This document shows, piece after piece, positions 8,565 to 17,915 of a DNA stretch of 64,000 bases. Each line of letters starts with the position of its first letter. Positions within the stretch are counted from its first letter, which is position 1. The DNA lies in contig DATCMH010000012.1 in assembly GCA_036563505.1 (NCBI GenBank), forward strand, positions 1 to 64,000, read 5' to 3'. The position numbers were made by a program, and so were the translations under genes. Origin of the DNA: DATCMH01 sp036563505 (GTDB lineage: Bacteria; Pseudomonadota; Alphaproteobacteria; Rhizobiales; Beijerinckiaceae). Below the pieces are notes generated by a model that was not told where the DNA came from, did not search any database, and worked only from the letters and a program-made list of their open reading frames with translations.

Positions 8565-10011
8565 GGGCCCGCTCGTGCTGGTCGAGGCCGTGCGCGGCGC
8601 CCAACGTCTTGCCGCAGTCAGCCGGGAGGCGCTCCGGCTCGGCCTCGCGCCGGGCCTTCCCCTCGCCGATGCCCGCGCCCGCGTCCCGAACCTTCTGGTT
8701 CGTGAGCATGAGCCCTCGGCTGATTCGGCGCTCCTCGCCCGCATGGCGGAGGATGCCCAGCGCTGGACGCCCCTCGTGGCGCTTGATCCGCCGCACGGGC
8801 TGATGCTCGACGTCACGGGCTGCGCCCATCTCTTCGACGGCGAGGCAGCGATGCGTGAGCGCGTCTTGCAGCGGCTCCGGCGCGGCGGGTTTTCCGCCCG
8901 CGGCAGCTTGGCCGGTACGCCGGAGGCGGCCCGGGCGCTCGCCCGCTTCGGCCGGGCCGCCGTCGTTCCGACGGGCCATGAGGCCGAGGCCGTCCGGCCC
9001 TTGTCGATCGCGGCGCTGGAGCTTCCAGAGGAGACGGCGCTCGCGCTCCGGCGCGCCGGCTTCAAGCGGATCGGAGACCTCGCCGACCGGCCGAGCGCAC
9101 CCCTCACGAGTCGCTTCGGACCGGAGCTCTCGACGAAGCTTCGTCGTTTGCTCGGCCGCGAGGATGTCCGTATCACGCCGGAGCGGCCGCTCCCGACCTG
9201 CTCGGCGGAGCGGGCCTTCGCCGAGCCTATCAGCCGGTCCGAGACGATCGCTCGGGTCCTGCGGGCCTTGATCGAACAAGTCTGCGCGCAGCTCGAAGGA
9301 AGAGGGGAGGGCGGGCGGGCCTTCGAAGCCCGCTTCGACCGGACGGACGGAGCGAAACGGCGCATCGGAGCCGAGGCGGGCCGTCCCCTGCGCGACCCTG
9401 AGGCCATCGACCGCCTGTTCCGCGAGCGTCTCGATGCCCTCGCCGATCCCCTCGATCCGGGCTTCGGCTTCGATAGCATCGTGCTCTCCGTCCTGGCGAG
9501 TGAGCCGCTCGACAGCGTGCAGCCCACGCTCGACGGCAGGGCGGTGGCGGAAAACGAGGTTGCCGACCTCATCGACCGTCTGATCGCGCGCTTCGGGCCA
9601 GCCCGCGTCGCGCGCTTCGTTCCGGTCGATACCCATGATCCAGTCCGCGCCGCCCGCCTCGTTCCGGCGACCGTCGAGAGCCGGGAAGGAGAGGCCTGGC
9701 CCAGACCGGAGCCGGGCGAGCCACCGACCCGCCCGCTGCACCTCCTCGAACCGCCGGAGCCCGTCGAGGCCGTGGCCGAAGTGCCGGACGGGCCGCCGAT
9801 CCGTTTCCGCTGGCGGCGCGCGCTCCACGACGTCGCCCGCGCCGAGGGGCCGGAGCGGATCCTGCCCGAATGGTGGCGGGACCGGCAGACGCCAGCGCGG
9901 GACTATTACCGGGTGGAAGACGCGCGAGGCCGCCGCTTCTGGCTGTTTCGCGAGGGCCAGTACGAGGAAGGGGAGTCCCCGCGCTGGTACCTGCACGGGC
10001 TCTTCGCGTGA
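8452..10011 (+). CDS. imuB: ImuB, catalytically inactive Y-family polymerase homologue
   Basis: A 519-residue Y-family (DinB/UmuC-like) protein starting at GTG 8452. It opens with the ImuB-type RYLALWCPFLPAERLER segment, has palm/fingers sequence such as LMLDVTGCAHLFDG, a helix-hairpin-helix-like GFKRIGDLADRP region, and a long C-terminal tail ending YLHGLFA. ImuB proteins lack polymerase activity and serve as a hub joining the beta clamp, ImuA and DnaE2 (family knowledge). The stop TGA shares bases with the GTG start of dnaE2, a tight coupling. Confidence 0.88.
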   Translation: MTAPSSPSLRRYLALWCPFLPAERLERAMRRRGEEPCEGPLVLVEAVRGAQRLAAVSREALRLGLAPGLPLADARARVPNLLVREHEPSADSALLARMAEDAQRWTPLVALDPPHGLMLDVTGCAHLFDGEAAMRERVLQRLRRGGFSARGSLAGTPEAARALARFGRAAVVPTGHEAEAVRPLSIAALELPEETALALRRAGFKRIGDLADRPSAPLTSRFGPELSTKLRRLLGREDVRITPERPLPTCSAERAFAEPISRSETIARVLRALIEQVCAQLEGRGEGGRAFEARFDRTDGAKRRIGAEAGRPLRDPEAIDRLFRERLDALADPLDPGFGFDSIVLSVLASEPLDSVQPTLDGRAVAENEVADLIDRLIARFGPARVARFVPVDTHDPVRAARLVPATVESREGEAWPRPEPGEPPTRPLHLLEPPEPVEAVAEVPDGPPIRFRWRRALHDVARAEGPERILPEWWRDRQTPARDYYRVEDARGRRFWLFREGQYEEGESPRWYLHGLFA

Positions 10012-13000
10012 GCGCGGTTCCTCCTTACGCCGAGCTCGTGGCGGCGACGAACTTCTCGTTCCTGCGCGGCGCCGCCCACCCGCAGCACATGGTGCTGACC
10101 GCCCTGCTCCTCGGGCATACGGGGCTCGGCATCGCCGACCGCAACACCGTCGCTGGCGTGGTGCGGGCCTATTGCGCGCTGAAGGATTTGCGCGAGGAGG
10201 GCGCTCCGCCGCCAGAAAAGGTGCGGGACGGCTCGGGGCCGGGGGAATACGTCTTCGTCGAGCATCCGCGCACGGGCGCCATGCCGGTGGCCCGCGACGA
10301 GCTGAAAGTCCTGGCGCAGGCCTTCAAGCTCGTCGTCGGCGCGCGCCTCGCTTTTGCCGACGGCACGCCCGACATCGTGGTCTATCCGACCGACCGCGCC
10401 GCCTGGGGCCGGCTGTGCCGGCTGCTGAGCCTCGGCAAGCGACGGGCGAAGAAAGCCGGTTGCGTTCTCACCTTCGACGACCTCCTGGCCGACCCGTCCG
10501 GCCTTCTCCTTATCGTCCTGCCCTCGCAGCCCTTCGACGGTCTCAGCCACCTGCTCGGCCAAGTCGACGAGGCGGCGCCCGGCGCGGTCTGGCTCGGGGC
10601 CACCATGCACCGCCGCGGCGATGACAGGCGGCGTCTGGCGCGGCTGAAGGCGAGCGCCGCGGCAGCCCGGGTGCCGCTTCTCGCCACGAACGACGCGCTC
10701 TACGACGAGCCCGGCGCCCGCGACCTGCAAGACGTCCTCACCTGCATCCGCGAGAAGGTGACGATCCATCGCGCGGGGCGCCTGCTCGAGGTCAACGCCG
10801 AGCGTCACCTGAAACGGCCGGCGGAGATGGCGCGCCTCTTCGCCGATGCGCCCGAGGCGCTGGAGGAGACGCAGCACCTTCTGTCGCGTATCGACTTTTC
10901 CCTGAAAGAGCTTGAGTACGACTACCCTGAGGAGACGGTGCCGCCCGGCTGGACCGCCCAAGCCTGGCTCCAGGAAGTGACCTGGCGGCGGGCTGCCATC
11001 CGCTACCCGGACGGGGTGCCATCCAAGGTCGAGGCCCTGCTGAAGGAGGAACTCGCCCTCATCGCGCGCCTCGATTACGCGCGCTATTTCCTCACCATCC
11101 TCGATATCGTCCGCGTCGCCGAGGACAAGGGCATCCTCTGCCAGGGGCGCGGATCGGCGGCGAACTCCGCGGTCTGCTACGTGCTTGGCATCACGGCGGT
11201 GGACCCGGCCGAGCACGACCTTCTCTTCGCCCGCTTCATCTCGGAGGAACGCCGCGAGCCACCCGACATCGACGTCGATTTCGAGCACGAGCGGCGCGAA
11301 GAGATAATCCAGCACATCTACGAGAAGTACGGGCGCGAGCGCGCCGGCATCGCCGCCACCGTGATCTCCTACCGTCCGCGCTCCGCCATGCGCGAAGTCG
11401 GCAAGGCGCTGGGCCTCTCCGAGGATGTGACGGCGCGCCTCGCCTCGACCCAATGGAGCAGCTGGGGCACGGACATCAAGGACGCCCACGTCGCCCAGGC
11501 CGGCCTCGACCCGCACAACCCGCTCATCCGCCAGGCGCTCGACCTCGCGCGGCGCCTGCTCGGCTTCCCGCGCCATCTCTCCCAGCATGTCGGCGGCTTC
11601 GTGCTGACCCGCGGGCGGCTCGACGAGACCGTGCCCATCGGCAACGCCGCCATGAAGGATCGCACCTTCATCGAATGGGACAAGGACGACATCGACGCGA
11701 CCGGGCTGATGAAGATCGACGTGCTCGCGCTCGGGATGCTCACCTGCATCCGCAAGAGTTTTGACCTCATGCGCCGGCACGGGCTCGGCGACCTCGCCCT
11801 GCACGACGTCGAGCCCGACGATCAAGCCGTCTACGACATGCTCTGCAAGGCGGATTCGCTCGGCGTCTTCCAAGTCGAGAGCCGGGCTCAGATGAACATG
11901 CTGCCGCGGCTCAAGCCCCGAAAATTCTACGATCTCGTCATCCAGGTCGCGATCGTGCGTCCCGGGCCGATTCAAGGAGATATGGTCCATCCCTACCTCA
12001 GGCGCCGCGCCAAGCTTGAAACAGAGAATTACCCCTCGCCCTCGCCGGAGCACGGTGACGAGGACGAGCTGTATCAAGTCTTGAACAAGACGCTTGGCGT
12101 GCCGCTCTTCCAGGAGCAGGCCATGCGTCTCGCCATGGTCGCTGCCAAGTTCTCGGACACCGAGGCGAACCAGCTGCGCCGGTCAATGGCGACGTTCCGC
12201 CATGTCGGGACGATCGGGCATTTCGAGACTCAGATGGTCGAGCGCATGGTGGCCCGCGGCTACGAGCGCGCCTTCGCCCAGCGCTGCTTCGACCAGATCA
12301 AGGGGTTCGGCTCCTACGGCTTCCCCGAAAGCCACGCCGCGTCCTTCGCCAAGCTCGTCTACGTCTCGTCCTGGATCAAATGCCACCACCCGGCGGTCTT
12401 CGCTTGCGCGCTCCTGAACTCCCAGCCGATGGGCTTCTACGCGCCGGCCCAGATCGTGCGGGACGCCCAGGAGCACGGGGTCGAGGTGCGCGCCGTCGAC
12501 GTCAATCACAGCTTCCATGACTGCACCCTAGAGGACGCGGGCGGCGCGCTTGCCCTTCGGCTCGGCTTTCGCCAGGTCGACGGCCTGGGTGAGGAGGCAG
12601 GAGCCTCCGTCGTTGGCCATCGCCGCACCGGCTACAGCAGCGTCGAAGACCTGGCGCGGCGCACGCGCCTCCCGGCACGTGTCCTCAGACGCCTCGCTGA
12701 CGCGGATGCCATGCGCTCGATGGGGCTTGATCGCCGCAACGCGCTTTGGGAGGTGCGCCGCATTCCGGACAACGCGCCGCTGCCCTTGTTCGCGGCGGCC
12801 GATGCGCGCGAGCTCGGAGACGAGCCCGCCGTCGATCTCGCCCATATGAGCCTCGGCGAGCATGTCGCGGCCGATTACCAGACGCTGCGCCTGTCGCTCA
12901 AAGCGCACCCCATGCAGATCTTAAGGCCGCTCTTCGAGGCCGAGCGCGTCCTCACCTGCGCCGAGGCTTCGGCCAGGGCGGACGGAGCGCGCGCGAGAAC

Positions 13001-13370
13001 GGCCGGCATCGTCCTCGTGCGCCAGCGCCCCGGCAACGGCAACGCCATCTTCATCACGCTGGAGGACGAGACCGGCATCACCAACGTCGTGCTCTGGGCG
13101 CGTCTCTTCGAGCAGTTCAGGCGCGAGGTGATGGCGGCCCGCCTGCTCCTTGTCGAAGGCCAAGTCCAGAAAAGCCCCGAAGGCGTCGTCCACCTGATGG
13201 CGGAACGGGTCTTCGACCGAACCGAAATCTTGAAGCAGCTCTCCGAGGTGCATGAAGCCGCGCCCGAGTTCGCCCGAGCGGACGAATTCGTTCACCCTCA
13301 GCAGCCCCGCGGAGCCTCATCCCACCCGCGCAACGTCCGGGTCCTGCCGAAATCGCGCGATTTTCACTGA
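10008..13370 (+). CDS. dnaE2: DnaE2, error-prone DNA polymerase III alpha subunit
   Basis: A 1120-residue C-family polymerase, the catalytic part of the SOS mutasome that extends across damaged template. It has an N-terminal PHP domain (YAELVAATNFSFLRGA), the GRGSAANSAVCYVLGIT motif, catalytic Asp residues D420 and D422 in PPDIDVDFEHERR, and an OB-fold near the C-terminus (about 980-1080). Length and the place after imuA-imuB separate it from the replicative DnaE1. The GTG start at 10008 overlaps the imuB stop; the frame runs 46 codons further upstream inside imuB but without family similarity. Confidence 0.93.
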   Translation: MSAVPPYAELVAATNFSFLRGAAHPQHMVLTALLLGHTGLGIADRNTVAGVVRAYCALKDLREEGAPPPEKVRDGSGPGEYVFVEHPRTGAMPVARDELKVLAQAFKLVVGARLAFADGTPDIVVYPTDRAAWGRLCRLLSLGKRRAKKAGCVLTFDDLLADPSGLLLIVLPSQPFDGLSHLLGQVDEAAPGAVWLGATMHRRGDDRRRLARLKASAAAARVPLLATNDALYDEPGARDLQDVLTCIREKVTIHRAGRLLEVNAERHLKRPAEMARLFADAPEALEETQHLLSRIDFSLKELEYDYPEETVPPGWTAQAWLQEVTWRRAAIRYPDGVPSKVEALLKEELALIARLDYARYFLTILDIVRVAEDKGILCQGRGSAANSAVCYVLGITAVDPAEHDLLFARFISEERREPPDIDVDFEHERREEIIQHIYEKYGRERAGIAATVISYRPRSAMREVGKALGLSEDVTARLASTQWSSWGTDIKDAHVAQAGLDPHNPLIRQALDLARRLLGFPRHLSQHVGGFVLTRGRLDETVPIGNAAMKDRTFIEWDKDDIDATGLMKIDVLALGMLTCIRKSFDLMRRHGLGDLALHDVEPDDQAVYDMLCKADSLGVFQVESRAQMNMLPRLKPRKFYDLVIQVAIVRPGPIQGDMVHPYLRRRAKLETENYPSPSPEHGDEDELYQVLNKTLGVPLFQEQAMRLAMVAAKFSDTEANQLRRSMATFRHVGTIGHFETQMVERMVARGYERAFAQRCFDQIKGFGSYGFPESHAASFAKLVYVSSWIKCHHPAVFACALLNSQPMGFYAPAQIVRDAQEHGVEVRAVDVNHSFHDCTLEDAGGALALRLGFRQVDGLGEEAGASVVGHRRTGYSSVEDLARRTRLPARVLRRLADADAMRSMGLDRRNALWEVRRIPDNAPLPLFAAADARELGDEPAVDLAHMSLGEHVAADYQTLRLSLKAHPMQILRPLFEAERVLTCAEASARADGARARTAGIVLVRQRPGNGNAIFITLEDETGITNVVLWARLFEQFRREVMAARLLLVEGQVQKSPEGVVHLMAERVFDRTEILKQLSEVHEAAPEFARADEFVHPQQPRGASSHPRNVRVLPKSRDFH

Positions 13371-13442
13371 CAGTACCGGGACCGTTCCGACGCCGCAGCC
13401 CCGATCCATCTGGCCCCAGTGTCGCGATCTGCCTCGGCCGGC

Positions 13443-13835
13443 TCACCGACCGGCGGCGCGGGCGAGAACCTCCCTCAGCCGGCGCTGGTCGAGCGGTTTC
13501 TGGAGGAAGTCGAGCGGAGCCGTGGCGAGGGCGGCCTCGCGGGTCGCGGGGTCGCCGGAGCCCGTGATGAACACGTGCGGCACGGCGCGCCGGCGCGCCT
13601 CGACGGCGAGGTCGATCCCGGTCGTCGTGCCTTTGAGCTTGATGTCGAGGATGGCGAGATCGACGCCATCGCGCGCGAGATAGGCCAGCGCGCGCTCGCC
13701 TGTCGCGGCGATGCCGACGACGTCGTGCCCCGCCTCCTCGACGAGGTCGGCGACGTAGTCGGCCACCAAGGCCTCGTCGTCGACGACGAGGACGCGCAAG
13801 CGGGTGCCGTTCACAGGGGAAGGCTGATCAGGCAC
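13443..13835 (-). CDS. Single-domain response regulator
   Basis: A 130-residue protein made only of a receiver domain. The acidic pocket is VVDDE near the N-terminus, the phospho-acceptor Asp is in LAILDIKL, the switch Thr is in FITGSG, and the conserved Lys is in LQKPL. With no output domain it would act by protein contact or as a phosphate carrier. It overlaps the upstream kinase gene by 25 bp, so the two form an operon, and that kinase is its likely phosphodonor. The start is ATG at 13835. Confidence 0.88.
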   Translation of the reverse strand: MPDQPSPVNGTRLRVLVVDDEALVADYVADLVEEAGHDVVGIAATGERALAYLARDGVDLAILDIKLKGTTTGIDLAVEARRRAVPHVFITGSGDPATREAALATAPLDFLQKPLDQRRLREVLARAAGR

Positions 13836-14794
13836 CGCGTCCCCACCTCCGCGCGCTCGAACCGGAGCTCCCCGTCGACCTGCGCGACGAGGCGCTGGAC
13901 GAGCCTCATGCCGAGCCCGCCCGGTCCGGCTGCCGTCATGCCCCGCTCGAAGCCCACGCCGTCGTCCGCCACCGTCAGCACGAGCCGTCCATCGCCTGCC
14001 TCCAACCCAACCGACAGCCGTCCCGCGCGACCGTTCGGGAAACCGTGCTTGAGCGCGTTCGTGATCAGCTCGTTGGCGATGAGCCCGAGCGGCACGGCCA
14101 CGTCAACGGGGATGGTCGTACTCTCGAGGCGCCGGTCGAGAACGACGCGTCCGCCCGCGATCCCGACGAGGTTCTCCGCGAGCCCGTCGAGGAACGCGCC
14201 GAAATCCACCCGGCGAAGGTCCTCCGAGCGATAGAACACCTCCTGGAGGGCGCTCAGCGCCTGGATCCGTCGCCCGAGATCCGCCAGCTGTTGACGGTCC
14301 TCCTCGGTCGCGAGAGCCTTCTCGGTCAGGCGAAGCAGGCTGATGACGATCTGAAGGTTGTTGTGGAGGCGGTGGTAGAGCTCGCGCAGGATGAGGTCGC
14401 GGTTCTCGCTCAGGCGCTTCCGTTCGCCGGCGCGCTCGACGGAGACGCGGGCGCTCGTCGCGAGCCGGCGCAGCTGCGTCGTGCCCTTGACGACGTAGTC
14501 GTCGAAGCCGTGCTTCATGGCGCGCACGGCGAGTTCCTCGTTGCCCGTGCCGGTGAACATGACGGCGCAGCACTCCGGAGCCGCCGCCTTCACCCGGTCG
14601 AAGACCTTGAAGCCGTCGGTCCAGCGCAGGTCGTAATCGGAAATCAGGATCGCGGGGGCGCCTTCGCGCAGCGCCGCGTCGAGGCTCGCGAGATCGCTCG
14701 CCTCCGGCGTCACCGCCTCAGGGAACTCCTGCACGAGGGCGCGGATTGCCAGCGCGCGGGTATCGGGATCGTCGTCGACGAACAGGATACGCAT
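13811..14794 (-). CDS. Response regulator/histidine kinase (REC + HisKA_2/HWE type)
   Basis: A 327-residue protein with an N-terminal receiver (FVDDDPD; phospho-acceptor in LISDYDLRW) followed by a HisKA_2-type kinase core. Its H-box is LRELYHRLHNNLQIVISLLR, and the ATP-binding region has NELITNALKHGFP and DDGVGFE. In such receiver-first kinases, an upstream phosphorelay controls kinase activity. It overlaps the following receiver gene. Its start lies only 26 bp from the start of the divergent CHASE3 kinase gene. Confidence 0.86.
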   Translation of the reverse strand: MRILFVDDDPDTRALAIRALVQEFPEAVTPEASDLASLDAALREGAPAILISDYDLRWTDGFKVFDRVKAAAPECCAVMFTGTGNEELAVRAMKHGFDDYVVKGTTQLRRLATSARVSVERAGERKRLSENRDLILRELYHRLHNNLQIVISLLRLTEKALATEEDRQQLADLGRRIQALSALQEVFYRSEDLRRVDFGAFLDGLAENLVGIAGGRVVLDRRLESTTIPVDVAVPLGLIANELITNALKHGFPNGRAGRLSVGLEAGDGRLVLTVADDGVGFERGMTAAGPGGLGMRLVQRLVAQVDGELRFERAEVGTRCLISLPL

Positions 14795-14820
14795 GGATCG
14801 GCTCGGGTGGGCTTTCGCGC

Positions 14821-16365
14821 ATGAACGATGTGGGCCACGTTGCCGACAACGAAGATAACCGCGATCCGGTCCACCGCCTTGGCTCCGAGACGCGTGCGGC
14901 CGATCGCGCCGCGCGCCGGGCCGGCGGCCGTTCTCGTGCGCCCCGCGTTCGGTTGTCCCTGGGACCGATCGCGCTGGGGCTCGCCTTCCTGCTCCTCGTC
15001 GGCAGCGCGCTCGCCCTCAACCTGCTGCTGGTGAGCCTGACGGACAGCCGCAGCCTCGTCCTGCGCACGACCGCGATCCTGGAGGACGCGGCCGAACTGC
15101 AGGCCCTCGTCCGCACGGCCGAAACCGGTCAGCGCGGCTTCGTGCTCACGGGCGAGCGGCGCTACCTCGCTCCCTACGAGCAGGCGAGCCTGCGCGTTCG
15201 GGACAAGCTGGCCGAGCTCGAGCGCACCGTGCGCGATCCGCAGCAATCGGTGACGCTCCGGCTGATCCGCCCCCTGGTCGAGGCCAAGCTCGACGAGTTG
15301 GCACAGACGGTTGCCTTGCGCCAGCAGGAGGGCTTCGAGGCCGCGCTGACCGTCGTGCGCACCGATGTCGGCCAGAGACTCATGGAGGACATCGATGCCC
15401 AGCTCACGGCCCTGCGCGACGCCGAGCAGCGGCGTCTCGCCGAGCGCACGGCGGACCTTGAGCGCCGCGCGAGCGGGGCGACGCTCGCCGCGGCCCTAAC
15501 TGGGCTTCTCGCGGTGCTCTGCACGGCGCTCGGCGTGGTTTGGCTGAGCCGCCAGCGCGCCCGGGACCAGCGGCTCGCGGCCGAACGGAGCTTTCGGCAG
15601 GACCTTGAGCGTCAGGTGGCCCAGCGCACGAGCGAGCTCAGCCAGGTCAACCGCGAGCTCGACGCCTTCGCCTACACCATCAGCCACGACCTGCGCGCGC
15701 CGCTCCGGGCCATGCACGGCTACGCGGACGCCCTGGCCGAGGATTACGGCGACGTGCTGCCCGTCGAGGGGCAGCGCTTCACCGGGCGTATCGCGGCCGC
15801 GGCGACCCGGATGGAGAACCTGATCCAAGACATCCTCACCTACAGCCGCCTCGCCCGCGAGGAGGTGAGCCTGCGCCCGGTCTCCCTGGAGACGGTGGTC
15901 GATCAGGTGCTCGCCAACGCGGCGCCGGCCCTCAAGGCGGCCGAGGCGGCCGTCACGGTGGACCGTCCCTTGCCGGGCGTGCGCGCGCACGGGCCGACGC
16001 TCGCCCAGGCCATCGACAACCTGGTCTCGAACGCGCTCAAGTTCGTGGTGCCCGGAACGCGGCCGCGCATCCGCATCGGCGTCAGGCGCCAGGGCGAGGG
16101 CCGGGTCCGTCTCTTCGTCGAGGACAACGGGATCGGGATCGACGCCGAGCACCGGGAGCGGGTGTTCCGGCCCTTCGAGCGCCTGCACGGCGTCGAGACC
16201 TATCCCGGAACGGGAATCGGGCTCGCGATCGTGCGCCGCAGCCTGGAGCGCATGGGCGGAACGTCAGGAGTCGAATCGATGCCCGGCCAGGGCAGCCGGT
16301 TCTGGATCGAACTGACGGAGGCAGGGGTTGGAGCCGAGATGCAGCCAAGCGAGATGAGCCGATGA
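14821..16365 (+). CDS. CHASE3-domain sensor histidine kinase
   Basis: A 514-residue inner-membrane kinase. TM1 is at about residues 47-68 and TM2 at about 228-250. Between them lies a periplasmic CHASE3 domain with the typical RTAETGQRGFVLTGERRYL segment. A coiled linker follows, then HisKA with H289 in YTISHDLRAPLRAM, and an HATPase with DNLVSNALKF and GTGIGLAIVRR. CHASE3 ligands are unknown. ATG at 14821 gives a short basic N-terminus before TM1. The stop overlaps the next receiver gene by 4 bp. Confidence 0.88.
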   Translation: MNDVGHVADNEDNRDPVHRLGSETRAADRAARRAGGRSRAPRVRLSLGPIALGLAFLLLVGSALALNLLLVSLTDSRSLVLRTTAILEDAAELQALVRTAETGQRGFVLTGERRYLAPYEQASLRVRDKLAELERTVRDPQQSVTLRLIRPLVEAKLDELAQTVALRQQEGFEAALTVVRTDVGQRLMEDIDAQLTALRDAEQRRLAERTADLERRASGATLAAALTGLLAVLCTALGVVWLSRQRARDQRLAAERSFRQDLERQVAQRTSELSQVNRELDAFAYTISHDLRAPLRAMHGYADALAEDYGDVLPVEGQRFTGRIAAAATRMENLIQDILTYSRLAREEVSLRPVSLETVVDQVLANAAPALKAAEAAVTVDRPLPGVRAHGPTLAQAIDNLVSNALKFVVPGTRPRIRIGVRRQGEGRVRLFVEDNGIGIDAEHRERVFRPFERLHGVETYPGTGIGLAIVRRSLERMGGTSGVESMPGQGSRFWIELTEAGVGAEMQPSEMSR

Positions 16366-16805
16366 ACCCGCATCATGACGTGGTGCTCGTCGTTGAGGAC
16401 GATCCGGACGACCGGCACCTCATCGCACGGGCCTTCCGCAAGGCGCAGGTGCAGGTTCCGATCCATTTCGCCGATGACGGCGAGCAGGCCGTGGCTTTCT
16501 TGAGCGGCGCGGCGGCAGACCCTGCGGCGATGCGGCCGGCGGTGGTGCTCCTCGACCTGAAGCTGCCGCGGCGCTCCGGCTTCGAGGTGCTGACCTGGGT
16601 CAAGGCTCACGAGAGCCTGAAGCGGATTCCTATCGTCGTGCTGACCTCGTCGCGCGAGAGCTCCGACCTTCAGCGCGCCTACGATCTCGGCGCTAACTCC
16701 TACCTGGTGAAGCCTGCCAAGCCCGACGCCCTTCTCCAAATGGTGGCGACGATCGATGCTTATTGGCTGAGGCTGAACGAGGCGGCCGGGGCTCGGCTGG
16801 GATGA
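16362..16805 (+). CDS. Rcp1-type response regulator
   Basis: A 147-residue single receiver of the phytochrome-associated (Rcp1) type, marked by VEDDPDDRHLIARAF, VVLLDLKLPRRSG, IVVLTSS and LVKPAKPD. Its start overlaps the stop of the CHASE3 kinase (ATGA), so that kinase is its likely partner. There is no DNA-binding domain, so the output must go through another protein. Confidence 0.88.
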   Translation: MNPHHDVVLVVEDDPDDRHLIARAFRKAQVQVPIHFADDGEQAVAFLSGAAADPAAMRPAVVLLDLKLPRRSGFEVLTWVKAHESLKRIPIVVLTSSRESSDLQRAYDLGANSYLVKPAKPDALLQMVATIDAYWLRLNEAAGARLG

Positions 16806-16831
16806 AGCGCGCCGAACGCCCGGCGCGGAAA

Positions 16832-16856
16832 CCGATGGCGCACCGCACGCCATCGG
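16832..16856 (+). terminator. Hairpin after the CHASE3 kinase operon
   Basis: A perfect 9-bp stem, CCGATGGCG/CGCCATCGG, with a 7-base loop lies 26 bp after the receiver stop. There is no clean T run after it, so termination is likely but not certain. Confidence 0.5.
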
Positions 16857-16961
16857 GCTGAAACCTGCTTCTTCTCACATGCTCCCCTCGGGAGCGGTTC
16901 CCGCCCTGGAGCGGCGTGCTGTCGCGAACAGGCCTGGCTTGCCGCACGGGGGAGATCGACG

Positions 16962-17303
16962 ATGCGCTCGATTGCATGTGTTCTCGGCGTGGCCGCCATC
17001 GCGACGATCCTTGCCCCGCCCGCCTCGGCGCAGAGCTGCCGGGCGCAGGCGATCATGGCGAGCCAGTGCACCTGGCCCGTTCTCGAGGAGTTCGGCACCG
17101 ACGCGCGGGCCGCCAAGCGCGCGGAGCAGGCCGCCACCTCCGGCCTCATCGACGGTTGCACGCCGGGGCAGTACCAGATGGTGCTCCTGCGCGGGACGGA
17201 CGTGACCCAGACCGTGGCGCAGCGCCTGCGCAGCTTAAGCGCCACCGACGCGCGCAGCGTGCAGACCGCCTGCCAGGCCGCCGCGCAGGGCAGCGCGCGG
17301 TGA
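16962..17303 (+). CDS. Small secreted protein, function unknown
   Basis: A 113-residue protein with a clear Sec signal peptide (basic MRS, hydrophobic core, cleavage after ASA at about residue 23). The mature part is about 90 residues with four Cys, which could form two disulfides in the periplasm. I do not recognise the family. Its TGA overlaps the GTG of the next gene, which also encodes an exported protein, so the two are probably coupled. Confidence 0.65.
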   Translation: MRSIACVLGVAAIATILAPPASAQSCRAQAIMASQCTWPVLEEFGTDARAAKRAEQAATSGLIDGCTPGQYQMVLLRGTDVTQTVAQRLRSLSATDARSVQTACQAAAQGSAR

Positions 17304-17902
17304 CATCGCTCACCCATCCTTGGAGAGGAGCCGGCCGATGGGGTGCGCTACTCCTGCTCGCGTGGCTGGCTGGACCGATCGCGCCCGCCGCGGCCGAGGC
17401 CCCGCCAGCCTCGCGCGGAGCTGAGGCCACCGAGGAAAGCGAGGCCGAGGACGCCGCCCCTGCTTTCGCAGCGTCCAAGCTCAAGGATGCAGCGCCTCCC
17501 TACCCGGCCGCGATCCAGGCCTCCCTCGACGACAAAGGCCGGGACTGCCTGGCCGAGGGCGGGACATCGTATTCGTGGCGGCCTGGGATCGTGCGAACGG
17601 CCGATCTGAACGGCGATCCCTGGCTCGACTTCATTGTCGACTGGCGCGAAGCCCGCTGCGTCGACCGTCTGACGGCCTTCAGCGGCACCGGCGGCTGGGA
17701 CCTGGAGATCTACGCCGGGCGGCCCCGCGGCGAGGCCGTTCCGGTCTTCGCCGGCCGGGTGCGCAACTACGACCTAGCCGGCACGAAGGCGCGCCGGATG
17801 ACCTTCCACCTCCACGGCAGCTATTGCGGCCGCGCCGGCATCGACGATTGCGTCAAGGCCCGGCGCATCGGCCAGCGGCCTTTCGCGTTTCGCGACCGCT
17901 AG
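17300..17902 (+). CDS. Exported protein, function unknown
   Basis: A 200-residue protein starting at GTG 17300, overlapping the upstream stop. A signal peptide covers about residues 1-33 (hydrophobic ALLLLAWLAG, then APAAAEA). A Glu/Ala-rich linker leads to a globular part with the phrase RTADLNGDPWLDFIVDW, which resembles FG-GAP/VCBS-type calcium loops (DxNGDxxxD). The mature part has four Cys. It is possibly a periplasmic Ca2+-binding protein; the function is unknown. Confidence 0.6.
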   Translation: MTSLTHPWRGAGRWGALLLLAWLAGPIAPAAAEAPPASRGAEATEESEAEDAAPAFAASKLKDAAPPYPAAIQASLDDKGRDCLAEGGTSYSWRPGIVRTADLNGDPWLDFIVDWREARCVDRLTAFSGTGGWDLEIYAGRPRGEAVPVFAGRVRNYDLAGTKARRMTFHLHGSYCGRAGIDDCVKARRIGQRPFAFRDR

Positions 17903-17915
17903 AAGGCCTGCCGAC

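Noticed and set aside
9906..12077. A 723-codon minus-strand frame within dnaE2
   Set aside because: Antisense shadow of a well-supported polymerase gene; no motif.
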